NCBI RefSeq assembly: GCF_000418555.1
Contig: NZ_ATKM01000005.1
Span: forward strand, 186,001-250,000
Length of the DNA: 64,000 nucleotides
DNA from: Pseudomonas sp. P818
Lineage (GTDB): Bacteria > Pseudomonadota > Gammaproteobacteria > Pseudomonadales > Pseudomonadaceae
Direction of reading: 5' to 3'
Part shown: piece after piece, positions 36,353-44,101 of the stretch
How the letters are laid out: each line of letters starts with the position of its first letter
How positions within the stretch are numbered: the first letter of the stretch is position 1
The notes under the pieces: model-generated
The model's input: only the letters and a program-made list of their open reading frames with translations
Database searches by the model: none
Told to the model about the DNA's origin: nothing
Program-made: the position numbers and the translations under genes

Positions 36353-38107
36353 GTGGCACTGACCATTCTCGGCCTGTCCGGCGCCCTCAGTCACGATCCG
36401 TCCGCCGCGCTGTACATCGACGGCAAGCTGATCGCGGCGGTGGAAGAGGAGCGCTTCGTGCGCGACAAGCACGCGAAGAACCGCATGCCCTACGAATCGG
36501 CCAAGTTCTGCCTGGAACAAGCCGGGATCAAACCGTCGGACGTCGACGTGGTGGCGATTCCCTTCGCCCCCATCAGCATCTTCGAGAAGGCCCGCTGGCA
36601 GTACGCCAAGCGCTATGCCTACGCGCCGGATCGCGCCCTCGATGCGATCCTGTTCGGCAACCGCCGTTACAAGCGCTACAAGAAGCGTATCGAGTGGTGC
36701 CTGGTACAGCTGGGCTTCGACCTGAAGAAGGTCAAGATCGAACCGGTCGAGCACCACCTGGCCCACGCCTCCAGCGCCTACCACTGCTCGGGTTTCAAGG
36801 AAAAGACCGCGATCCTCGGCATCGACGGCAAGGGCGAGTACGCCACCACCTTCTTCGGCTGGGGCGAGAACGGCAAGATCCACAAGATCAAGGAATTCTA
36901 CGATCCGGATTCGCTCGGCGGCCTGTACGGCGCGATCACCGAGTACCTGGGCTTCGAGATGCTCGATGGCGAGTTCAAGGTCATGGGCATGGCGCCCTAT
37001 GGTGATGCCGCCAAGTACGATTTCTCGCGTCTGGCCAAGTTCGAGAACGGCGAGCTGATCATCAATACCGAGTACGCCAACGTCATTGGTTTCCGTCGCT
37101 ACAAGGAAAACGGCAAGGGCTACTACTTCTCGCCCAAGCTGATCGAGTGGCTCGGTCCGAAGCGCCAGGGCGACATCGCCGACGACCCCTACATCCATTA
37201 CGCGGCCAGCATGCAGGCGCTATTCGAGAAGCTGGCGCTGGAGATGATGGAGTACTACTTAGGCGACATTCTCAAGGAAACCGGTAAAATCGCCTTCGCT
37301 GGCGGCTGCGCGCTGAACGTCAAGCTGAACCAGAAGATCATCGCCCGCGATGACGTCAAGGAGCTGTTCGTGCAGCCGGCCTCCGGCGATGCCGGCACCG
37401 CCGTCGGCGCCGCCGCCTATGTCTCGCACCAGCGCGGCGTACCGGTGGAGAAGATGGAGCACGTCTACCTCGGCCCCTCGTACAGCAACGAGGAGGTCAT
37501 AGCCGCCTGCGCCAAGCACCCGAACAAGCCGGTGTTCAAGCGCATCGACAATACCCCCGAGCGCATCGCCAAGATCATGGTCGACGGCAACCCGGTGGCC
37601 TGGTTCCAGGGGCGCATGGAGTTCGGCCCGCGCGCTCTCGGCGGTCGCTCCATCATCGGCTGCCCGAGCGTGCCGGGCGTGGCCGACCGCATCAACGAGC
37701 AGATCAAGTTCCGCGAGCGCTGGAGACCCTTCTGTCCGTCGATGCTCGACACCGTGGCGCCGAAGATGCTCAAGGTGGATCACCCGAGCCCGTTCATGAC
37801 CTTCACCTTCGAGGTGAACGAGGAGTGGAAGGAGCGCGTCGGCGAAGTGGTGCACGAGGACGGCACCTCGCGCGCCCAGGTGCTGGAGCGCCAGTACAAC
37901 CCGCGCTGGTACGACCTGATGCTGGAGCTGGAGAAGCTCACCGGCAACGGCGTGTCGCTGAATACCTCGCTCAACCGCCGCGGTGAACCGATGATCTGCT
38001 CGCCGACCGATGCGCTGAACATGTTCTACGGCTCCGACCTGCAGTACCTGATCATGGAAGACATTCTCGTGGTCAAGGATGGCAAGGATTGGTATGACCA
38101 CGTCTGA
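36353..38107 (+). CDS. wapO: LPS core carbamoyltransferase
   Basis: A 584-residue NodU/HypF-type O-carbamoyltransferase. P. aeruginosa carries a 7-O-carbamoyl group on heptose II, and PA5005 (WapO) at this position is the predicted enzyme. Visible family blocks: LGLSGALSHDPSAALYIDG and AAVEEERFVRDKHAKN at the N-terminus, EHHLAHASSAYHCSGF with the metal-binding His pair (about 133-148), ILGIDGKGEY, GGCALNVKLNQKI (about 317-329) and FQGRMEFGPRALGGRSIIG (about 420-438). Starts at a GTG (36353), 12 bases after the previous stop. It overlaps wapH by 14 bases. Carbamoyl phosphate is the expected donor. Confidence 0.93.
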   Translation: MALTILGLSGALSHDPSAALYIDGKLIAAVEEERFVRDKHAKNRMPYESAKFCLEQAGIKPSDVDVVAIPFAPISIFEKARWQYAKRYAYAPDRALDAILFGNRRYKRYKKRIEWCLVQLGFDLKKVKIEPVEHHLAHASSAYHCSGFKEKTAILGIDGKGEYATTFFGWGENGKIHKIKEFYDPDSLGGLYGAITEYLGFEMLDGEFKVMGMAPYGDAAKYDFSRLAKFENGELIINTEYANVIGFRRYKENGKGYYFSPKLIEWLGPKRQGDIADDPYIHYAASMQALFEKLALEMMEYYLGDILKETGKIAFAGGCALNVKLNQKIIARDDVKELFVQPASGDAGTAVGAAAYVSHQRGVPVEKMEHVYLGPSYSNEEVIAACAKHPNKPVFKRIDNTPERIAKIMVDGNPVAWFQGRMEFGPRALGGRSIIGCPSVPGVADRINEQIKFRERWRPFCPSMLDTVAPKMLKVDHPSPFMTFTFEVNEEWKERVGEVVHEDGTSRAQVLERQYNPRWYDLMLELEKLTGNGVSLNTSLNRRGEPMICSPTDALNMFYGSDLQYLIMEDILVVKDGKDWYDHV

Positions 38108-39215
38108 CCAGGCACATGGCGAGACCGAGCGTTGGGTGCTGCAGTTCTGTCACGGCTATGACGGCCCCTTCCTGGATTGCGCGCGGCAATACGCCGTGCT
38201 GTTCAAGGGCACGTCCTACAAGGTCTGCACGGTATACCTGACCGGCAAGCCGAGTGCCGAGGTCGAGCGCGGCTCGGCCTCGGACGAGGTGATCTTCCTC
38301 GACTACTCCAGCGCTCAGGTGCGCGGCCTCAAGCTGGGGGCGATCCGCGATTTCCGGCGGATCGCTGCTTCGCGCGACTTCGCCCTGTGCATCGCCCACC
38401 GCTTCAAGCCGATCTACGTTGCACTACTCGGTAGCAGCCTGCCGGTGATCGGCGTGCACCACGCCTTCGGTGACTACAAGCGTCGTTCCCGACAGCTGTT
38501 CGCCAACTTCTTTCGCAAGCGCCTGGTGCTGCTCGGTGTGTCCAACGCCGTACGCGATGACATGCGCGCCTGCCTGCCCGATTGGCCGGCCGAACGCATC
38601 GAAACCCTCTATAACCGCATCGACGTCGAGGCCGTGCAGGCCGAGCAGGTATCCCGCGAAGTCGCGCGCGACCATCTGGGTCTGCCCCAGGATGCCTGGA
38701 TAGTCGGCAACGTCGGTCGTCTGCATCCGGATAAGGACCAGGCCACCCTGATCCGCGGCTTCGCCCTGGCATTGCCGCAACTGCCGGCAGGCAGTCTGCT
38801 GGCGATCATGGGCAGCGGCCGCCTGGAGGCGCAGCTCAAGGCGCTGGCGGCTGAGCTGGGCGTCAGCGAGGCGGTGCGTTTTCTCGGCCAGGTGCCGAAT
38901 GGTCGTCGTTATTTCAAGGCGTTCGACGTGTTCGTGTTGACCTCCGACCACGAGCCGTTCGGCATGGTGCTGCTGGAAGCGATGGCGGCCGGAGTGCCGC
39001 TGCTGGCGACCGATTGTGGCGGCGCTCCAGAGGTGGTGGGCGAGCCGCAAGCGCTGTTTGCACTGGGTGACGATGCAATGTTGGCATCTCGCCTGTCGGC
39101 TCTACCGACCACCGAGCGCAAAGGTGCCGAGCATGCCGTGAAGGACTGTTTCACGGACGCGGGTGCCCATGCTCGTTTCTGGTCGCTGGGCTTGATGCCA
39201 TCGAGGAAGTCATGA
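38094..39215 (+). CDS. wapH: LPS outer core glycosyltransferase WapH (GT4)
   Basis: A 373-residue GT4-family, GT-B fold transferase. The UDP-sugar part shows VGNVGRLHPDKDQATLIRGF (about 203-222), MGSGRLEAQLKALAAELGV, FLGQVPNGRRYFKAFDVFVL and SDHEPFGMVLLEAMAAGVPL with the EX7E pair (about 288-307). In P. aeruginosa WapH (PA5004) is assigned to addition of an outer-core glucose. The start is ATG 38094 inside the wapO end, five codons after an alternative ATG at 38079. The stop overlaps the next gene as ATGA. Confidence 0.87.
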   Translation: MTTSDQAHGETERWVLQFCHGYDGPFLDCARQYAVLFKGTSYKVCTVYLTGKPSAEVERGSASDEVIFLDYSSAQVRGLKLGAIRDFRRIAASRDFALCIAHRFKPIYVALLGSSLPVIGVHHAFGDYKRRSRQLFANFFRKRLVLLGVSNAVRDDMRACLPDWPAERIETLYNRIDVEAVQAEQVSREVARDHLGLPQDAWIVGNVGRLHPDKDQATLIRGFALALPQLPAGSLLAIMGSGRLEAQLKALAAELGVSEAVRFLGQVPNGRRYFKAFDVFVLTSDHEPFGMVLLEAMAAGVPLLATDCGGAPEVVGEPQALFALGDDAMLASRLSALPTTERKGAEHAVKDCFTDAGAHARFWSLGLMPSRKS

Positions 39216-40270
39216 TGCCTGAGCGCGTATCCAGGCAACTGGTCTATCTGGTTTACGGAGGTAAGCCGGAATATCACCAGGAGGCCAAGTACAGCATCCT
39301 CTCGGCCCTGCATCATGTGCAGGGAGCCTGTCCTCGAATTCTGCTGTACACCGATGAGCCCGAGCAGTTCCTCGGTTGGCCGGTGGATTTGATTGTGCTC
39401 GATGCCGATACCTTGAAGGCCTGGACAGGCCCGGCGAGCTATCTGCATCGCCGCAAGGCTGCTGCAATCCGCGACGCATTGCAGTATGCCGAGCAAAGCA
39501 TCTTCATCGATACGGATACCTTCTTTCTGGACTCGCCAGTGAGGCTCTTCGAGCGACTGGCAAAAGCGCCCTGGCTCGTCGATGAAATCGAGGGTGTCTG
39601 GAAAGAATACAAGGGCGACGCCCTGCATGATGCTTTGGCACCCTATTTGGCAGAGCGGCATGGTGTCGATCAGCAGATGTTGTTGATCAATTCAGGAGTT
39701 CTGGGCTTCCAGGATGATGCTTCTGGTTTGATGGATGAGGTGCTGAGTCTCATCGATGTCATGCATCCGATGGTTCCCAAGATTCATATCATCGAGCAAT
39801 TCGCCGTTGGCGTCGCGGCCAGGCACCTGGGGCGACCTGCGGAGTCTCGTGGGGTGATAAAGCATTACTTCTCAGGCAAGAACTATTGGCGCCACCTGGT
39901 CGCGGCGTTCTTCCAGCGCCATGGTGAGGCGTTCTCGGCGCATGCCATAGATGCGGTGCGTGAGGTGCCCACTACGAAGCCCAGGCCCGCCTGGTGGCAC
40001 CGTCTGAATTTTCGTTTGCGCAGTCTGTTCCTGTCTTCGCGCTCCCGTTCTCATGCCAAGCTGGCGTACTACGCTGCTGTGATGCATGCCGATCCCTATG
40101 CACAGGCCTGCGGCCGTGGTTATGCAGAGGAGTTGCGGCGCAAGGCCATTCCTGCGGGCGAAAGCCTGGGTGTGCAGCCCTGGAGCAAGGTTCTGAGTCG
40201 GTCGCAGAAAGAACATCTGGTCAGCCTTCTGAGTGAGGCTGCTTCAGGGAGTTCGCGTGATCTTTCCTAG
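39212..40270 (+). CDS. GT-A-like glycosyltransferase, paralogue of the gene at 42981
   Basis: A 352-residue protein with a DxD-type sugar-nucleotide site. Conserved elements are QLVYLVYGGKPEYHQEAKYS at the start, the metal motif FIDTDTFFLDSPVRLFERL (about 95-113), LLINSGVLGFQ and the late VIKHYFSGKNYWRHL. The second gene of this type in the window (42981-44036, minus strand) shares QLVYL, the EA-SI-SAL-H block, IDTDTFF--SPV-LF-R and NSGV-G. The family looks like GT-A enzymes that keep strict DTD motifs; donor and acceptor are unknown. I recall no PAO1 gene at this place. It overlaps the wapH stop as ATGA. Base composition is visibly more AT-rich than waaF to wapO, suggesting horizontal origin. 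Confidence 0.78.
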   Translation: MMPERVSRQLVYLVYGGKPEYHQEAKYSILSALHHVQGACPRILLYTDEPEQFLGWPVDLIVLDADTLKAWTGPASYLHRRKAAAIRDALQYAEQSIFIDTDTFFLDSPVRLFERLAKAPWLVDEIEGVWKEYKGDALHDALAPYLAERHGVDQQMLLINSGVLGFQDDASGLMDEVLSLIDVMHPMVPKIHIIEQFAVGVAARHLGRPAESRGVIKHYFSGKNYWRHLVAAFFQRHGEAFSAHAIDAVREVPTTKPRPAWWHRLNFRLRSLFLSSRSRSHAKLAYYAAVMHADPYAQACGRGYAEELRRKAIPAGESLGVQPWSKVLSRSQKEHLVSLLSEAASGSSRDLS

Positions 40271-40291
40271 TTGTGTTTTCGAGGTGTTGCG

Positions 40292-41254
40292 GTGAACGTG
40301 CTTTTTCTGGTTCAGGCCGAGCAGCGAGCGATATTGGACCGGCTGTACGACGGCATTGCCCAGGCGTGTGACAGCTGTGACATCCGCTGGCTGAGCAGCG
40401 ACGAGCAGGCCAATCTGAAGCGTTATTTTCGTGAGCACGTCGACCTGGCGAAGTACGACCGGATCCTTTTCTTCCTGCGCTTCAAGAAGGAAATGCGTCA
40501 GTGGCGGTTCATTCGTACGCTGCCGAACCTGGTGATCCTCGAGCATGACGCCTACCAGAACTACATTCCGTGCAAGTACACGGGCAAATTCAGCGCCCAC
40601 TATCGCCGCATGCCCTGGGTGCGCGTCATCAGTTCCGGCGCTGGTGTCAGCCAGCGCCTGCGCGAAGAAGGCTTCGATGCCTGCTTCGTCCCCAAGGGCT
40701 ATGACCAGGCCTTGCTGACCTGTATGAACCGGGAGCGAGACATCGAGCTGGCGTTCGTCGGCAGCACCAAGAGTGTGGCCTATAGTGGTCGCAAGGCGCT
40801 GCTGGATGAATTGGGGCGTCACGAGAACCTGCTCGTCACCAAGACCAAATCGGGCGAGGAGTACTGCGAGACCCTCAATCGCATCCGTTTCTTCGTCAGC
40901 GCGGATGTGGGAATGGGCGAGTACATGATCAAGAACTTCGAGGCCATGGCCTGTGGTTGCGTGTTGCTGGCCTACGACCATGGCGAATTGGAAAACGCTG
41001 CTCTGGGCTTCGTCGATATGGAGAATCTGGTTCTGTACCGAACTGTCGACGAGTTGCGTGAGAAGTTGAACCTACTGCGGCAGGACCCGCCGAGAGCGGC
41101 TGCCATCGCCGAGGCCGGACGGCAATTGGCCGAGCAACGCTATGGTTTTGCCTCCATCGGCCGTCAGATCGTAGAGCTCATGCGTCCGCCGTTGCGTCAG
41201 GCGCCACAAGCCTCCTGGCTACAAATCCAATTGCGCAGAATCGGCGTTTACTGA
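40292..41254 (+). CDS. ssg: LPS/cell-surface sugar glycosyltransferase Ssg
   Basis: A 320-residue protein beginning MNVLFLVQAEQRAILDRLYD from a GTG (40292) with a GAGGTG site. An upstream extension of seven codons has no ribosome site. Notable blocks are DRILFFLRFKKEMRQWRFI, ILEHDAYQNYIPCKYTGKFS, FVGSTKSVAYSGRKALLDEL and a GT4-like MIKNFEAMACGCVLLAYDHG (about 217-236). This and the place directly before wapR match Ssg (PA5001), required for normal LPS, exopolysaccharide and phage sensitivity in pseudomonads. The precise linkage it forms is not known. Its stop overlaps the wapR start by one base. Confidence 0.82.
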   Translation: MNVLFLVQAEQRAILDRLYDGIAQACDSCDIRWLSSDEQANLKRYFREHVDLAKYDRILFFLRFKKEMRQWRFIRTLPNLVILEHDAYQNYIPCKYTGKFSAHYRRMPWVRVISSGAGVSQRLREEGFDACFVPKGYDQALLTCMNRERDIELAFVGSTKSVAYSGRKALLDELGRHENLLVTKTKSGEEYCETLNRIRFFVSADVGMGEYMIKNFEAMACGCVLLAYDHGELENAALGFVDMENLVLYRTVDELREKLNLLRQDPPRAAAIAEAGRQLAEQRYGFASIGRQIVELMRPPLRQAPQASWLQIQLRRIGVY

Positions 41255-42360
41255 TGCAAGCACCAGTGGACATCCTCAATATCATGTGGGGCGGGGGAAG
41301 CGCATTTGTCTCCGTGCACAAGGTGCACCGTGATGTTCTGCGGTTCGCCGAGCCTGGCGCGGTTGTCGGTAGTCTCTTGTTGCAGGGGGGGGAGGCCCAG
41401 CCCCTGGCAGAAATCGGCGAGGTTTCGCGTCTCGAGCTTTCTTCTGCGCGTATCAAGGGGCGTGGTCTTGCTGCGCTGAGACGCTGGTTCGACCGTCGCC
41501 GTCTTGCCGGCTGGCTGGCCGCCCGCCAGCCACGGCTGGTGCTACTCGACGGCATCGGTGTAGCTGCATACGTGCTTCCGTTGCTGGCTGCATTGAGCAG
41601 CGCGCGTGTAATCGTGCTTTTCCATGGCCACAGGCGCCTGAGGCCTCATCAGATCAGACTTCTGCAGAGTTTCCCTTCCGAAAGGCTGGATCTGGTTGCG
41701 GTTTCAGCGACGTTGGCGAGCGATCTCGAGCGTCAGATCGGGCGCAGCGTGGCAGGCGTACGCATCGCTCTGGAGCCAGCTTCGCTGCGGGCGTCGCTCA
41801 GAGCGCGAGACGAGGCCTTGCGGACTTTGGGCCTCCCAGAGGTAAAGGAGGGCCGCGTAATCGGGGGCGTAGGGCGACTGGTCAAGGAAAAGGGCTTCGC
41901 TCTGCTGATCGAAGCGGCAGCTGGCTGGCTGAGGGGGCATCCCGAGGATCGCCTTGTAATAGTTGGTCAGGGGCCGCAACGAGAGGAGTTGGCCAAGCTG
42001 GCACAGGCGCTCGGTGTCGCCGCACAAGTTTATCTGCCCGGGCATGTGGCAGATGCGCCCAGCCTTTATCAGGCATTCGATCTGTTGTGTATTCCTTCTA
42101 GCCAGGAAGGCTTGGGGCTGGTGTTGCCTGAGGCCGTGATTGCCGGTGTGCCGGTATTGGCGACGGATTTGCCGGTTTTTCGCGAACAGCTCAATGGTGA
42201 TTTCGGCTTGCTTGCGCTTGATCAGCAGAGCTGGGAGGCTGCTCTGAATCACTATCTGTCGAGCGACCTGGGTGCACTGGCGAAAACGCAGTGTGCAGGC
42301 CTCGACCCCGAACGTGCCTGGGCGCGCTTCTGTGAATTTTACCGCGGGTTGTTGCGCTAG
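41254..42360 (+). CDS. wapR: GT4 glycosyltransferase, WapR-like (O-antigen acceptor rhamnosyltransferase)
   Basis: A 368-residue GT-B/GT4 protein: N-terminal ILNIMWGGGSAFVSVHKVHR, then IGGVGRLVKEKGFALLIEAA (about 204-223), LVIVGQGPQREELAKLAQAL, LPGHVADAPSLYQAFDLLCI and SSQEGLGLVLPEAVIAGVPV with EX7E (about 282-301). In P. aeruginosa the gene here, wapR (PA5000), adds the alpha-1,3-rhamnose that accepts O antigen; the name is by position and family. A run of eight G (41385-41392) lies early in the gene, at codons 44-47, and would truncate the protein if it slipped. The stop codon lies in a CTAG shared with the convergent kinase-like gene. Confidence 0.8.
   Translation: MQAPVDILNIMWGGGSAFVSVHKVHRDVLRFAEPGAVVGSLLLQGGEAQPLAEIGEVSRLELSSARIKGRGLAALRRWFDRRRLAGWLAARQPRLVLLDGIGVAAYVLPLLAALSSARVIVLFHGHRRLRPHQIRLLQSFPSERLDLVAVSATLASDLERQIGRSVAGVRIALEPASLRASLRARDEALRTLGLPEVKEGRVIGGVGRLVKEKGFALLIEAAAGWLRGHPEDRLVIVGQGPQREELAKLAQALGVAAQVYLPGHVADAPSLYQAFDLLCIPSSQEGLGLVLPEAVIAGVPVLATDLPVFREQLNGDFGLLALDQQSWEAALNHYLSSDLGALAKTQCAGLDPERAWARFCEFYRGLLR
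41385..41392 (+). repeat. G8 homopolymer tract inside wapR
   Basis: Eight consecutive G in the sense strand, spanning the end of codon 44 to the first base of codon 47 (Gln-Gly-Gly-Glu). A one-base change would shift the frame after 12 percent of the protein. Confidence 0.9.
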
Positions 42361-42965
42361 TTATCCAGAACGGCCGCGGTCAGGGCGGCTATGGGGAATT
42401 GTTCGGCGATGCCGAGATTGTCCAGTAAGCGCGAGAAGTGTGCGAGGTTGCGTCTGGCTTTGGCTTTTGACAGCGGCCGGCGCTGAAAACTGAGATCCGC
42501 AATGTCGATCAGCCCCAACGGGCCTTCTGGCGTTCGCACGATATTGCCCAGGTGAAGGGATCGGAAATAGATGCCAAGACGGTGCAGGTTCCGAATGAAA
42601 GCGATCAGATCCGGTAACAGCTCGGCGAAGGCCTCCGGGTCATCCAGATAGATGTCCTTGAGCGTTTTACCCTGCAACGGGCTGTATAGCACCGCACTCA
42701 GTGATGGGGCGTCCAGCTGGTATAGCTCCAGCGGTGAGAGGGTGGGTATGCCGAGTGAGTTCAGGCGCTTGGCATTGCGCCAGAAACGCTGCGAGTAAGG
42801 CACCAGCAGCGCCGAGGAAAGCAGGCGTTTGCGCCTGAACATCTTGAGAAAAGTGCCGTCGGTCAGCCTGTACACCTTGGGGCCGAGACTGTCCTCCTCC
42901 ATTACCTGCGCGCCAGCCGTCAGCTTGGCCAGCATGTCGTTAGTCAATTTGGTTTTGATAGGCAT
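42357..42965 (-). CDS. kinase-like protein of the LPS locus, catalytic loop degenerate
   Basis: A 202-residue protein with a small lipopolysaccharide-kinase (InaA/Kdo-kinase-like) fold. It has an ATP-site-like GTFLKMFRRKRLLSSALLVP (about 37-56) and SAVLYSPLQGKTLKDIYLDD. At the catalytic loop it reads LGIYFRSLHLGNIVRT (about 131-146) where active relatives have HxDLHxxN. The Asp is replaced by Ser while LH-GN is kept, and GLIDIADL replaces the second Asp motif partly (Asp kept). It may be a pseudokinase or a variant enzyme. Such genes are often labelled toluene tolerance proteins, and PA4998 is probably the P. aeruginosa counterpart. It is convergent with wapR; the two stop codons share CTAG at 42357-42360. 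Its upstream neighbour on the same strand is the second GT-A-like gene, 15 bases away. Confidence 0.72.
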   Translation of the reverse strand: MPIKTKLTNDMLAKLTAGAQVMEEDSLGPKVYRLTDGTFLKMFRRKRLLSSALLVPYSQRFWRNAKRLNSLGIPTLSPLELYQLDAPSLSAVLYSPLQGKTLKDIYLDDPEAFAELLPDLIAFIRNLHRLGIYFRSLHLGNIVRTPEGPLGLIDIADLSFQRRPLSKAKARRNLAHFSRLLDNLGIAEQFPIAALTAAVLDN

Positions 42966-42980
42966 GAATAGGCCGGACGT

Positions 42981-44036
42981 TCAGTTGGCTGCGAAGCGGG
43001 CGAGTATATGAGAGTGCAGAGCCTGATAATGGTTTCCGGCCAGCATTTTCAGTACAGGGTCATTGAGCAATAGCTGCAGCTCCCCGGCCGTCAATGGTCG
43101 TCCGAGTCGTTCCTGGGCATTGATGACAGCCTTGTCCCACCAGGCGCTGGCGCAGGCACGGTCGAACTCGTTGGGGTAGCTGTGGCACCCATAAAGCAGT
43201 TCACGGAAGAACTGTCGGCGCTCGCTTGGAATCAGTCGGGTTACAAGCTTCTGCCAGCTACGGTAAGGCTGAGGCGGGCGCGGCAAACGGTCATTCAGAA
43301 GGAGGGTGTCTTGCATCGCCTCCTGGCTGATCGGGGCCATGTGATGTTTGCTGAACCATGCCTCCACCTTCGCACGAAACTGTGCCTTACGGCTCCAGTA
43401 GTGATGAATCACATCGGTGCAGGCATTGAGTTCCATGCGCCCGTGTGCGGCCAGGGCCAGGCAAAGCTCTTCCAGGGTGTAAAGCTCTGGTGCCATCGGT
43501 CGCAATTCATCCATCCAGGCGATGGAACGCTCCAGCAGGCTCTGATCGCTCTGCATTAGCCCTATGACCCCGGAGTTGGTCTGGCGCAAGGTCGTGAGAG
43601 GAAGCTTGGCCTGTTCCAGCCGAGCCAGCATCTCGGCAGGCAGGGGAGAGGCTTCGCTGAGTGGTCGTCCTATCGCATTGCAGAGAAGTTTTCCCGGAGC
43701 GACGCGATTGAACAACGCGACGGGTGATTCGCGAAAAAAAGTATCGGTATCAATCAGAACGGCCTTTTCGCAATTCTGTAATGTCTCCTTGAGCACCATG
43801 TGCTTGATCCGGAAATGGTAGCGGTGCGGGCCCGCCCAGCTCGGATCGATCGCACAGATCTGCACCGGGAGTTTGTCGAAAAAGCTCGGGTCATCAGTGA
43901 ATACCCGAATACTGAAAGGTTCGATGCGTTTGCATTCATGGGCATGCGTCAGTGCACTGACGATGCTGAACACGGCTTCGCGTTGATAGGTCGCTGCGCC
44001 GAAAGCCAGGTAGACCAGTTGTGTCGCGTGGGTCAT
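42981..44036 (-). CDS. GT-A-like glycosyltransferase, paralogue of the gene at 39212
   Basis: A 351-residue protein starting MTHATQLVYLAFGAATYQRE with the metal site LIDTDTFFRESPVALFNRV (about 98-116), LRQTNSGVIGL and DVIHHYWSRKAQF. It shares motif order and length with the plus-strand gene at 39212, but the sequences have diverged widely, so this is an old duplication or two separate acquisitions. It forms a minus-strand pair with the kinase-like gene 15 bases downstream and diverges from waaL across 65 bases. Base composition is AT-rich for this genome. I know no PAO1 gene at this site. A role in decorating core or O antigen is inferred from position. Confidence 0.76.
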   Translation of the reverse strand: MTHATQLVYLAFGAATYQREAVFSIVSALTHAHECKRIEPFSIRVFTDDPSFFDKLPVQICAIDPSWAGPHRYHFRIKHMVLKETLQNCEKAVLIDTDTFFRESPVALFNRVAPGKLLCNAIGRPLSEASPLPAEMLARLEQAKLPLTTLRQTNSGVIGLMQSDQSLLERSIAWMDELRPMAPELYTLEELCLALAAHGRMELNACTDVIHHYWSRKAQFRAKVEAWFSKHHMAPISQEAMQDTLLLNDRLPRPPQPYRSWQKLVTRLIPSERRQFFRELLYGCHSYPNEFDRACASAWWDKAVINAQERLGRPLTAGELQLLLNDPVLKMLAGNHYQALHSHILARFAAN

Positions 44037-44101
44037 TGAAGAAGAGCCAGTATCTTGATGGCGTGTAGAATACCATCCTCTGAATACAAGGCTGTCGTCA
44101 G

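Larger units (their letters stand above)
28472..42360 (+). other. lipopolysaccharide core biosynthesis run (probable operon)
   Basis: Thirteen plus-strand genes from waaF to wapR are packed with overlaps or gaps of at most about 21 bases. Junctions include waaF/waaC (8-base overlap), waaG/waaP (GTGA), waaP/GT9 (adjacent), GT9/wapP, wapP/wapQ and wapH/GT-A (ATGA), wapQ/double kinase and ssg/wapR (TGATG type), and wapO/wapH (14-base overlap). This pattern indicates one translationally coupled transcription unit. Confidence 0.8.

Noticed and set aside
43734..43740. A7 run in the GT-A-like gene at 42981
   Set aside because: It encodes the conserved DTDTFF metal site and seven A is common in AT-rich genes; not evidence of a switch.
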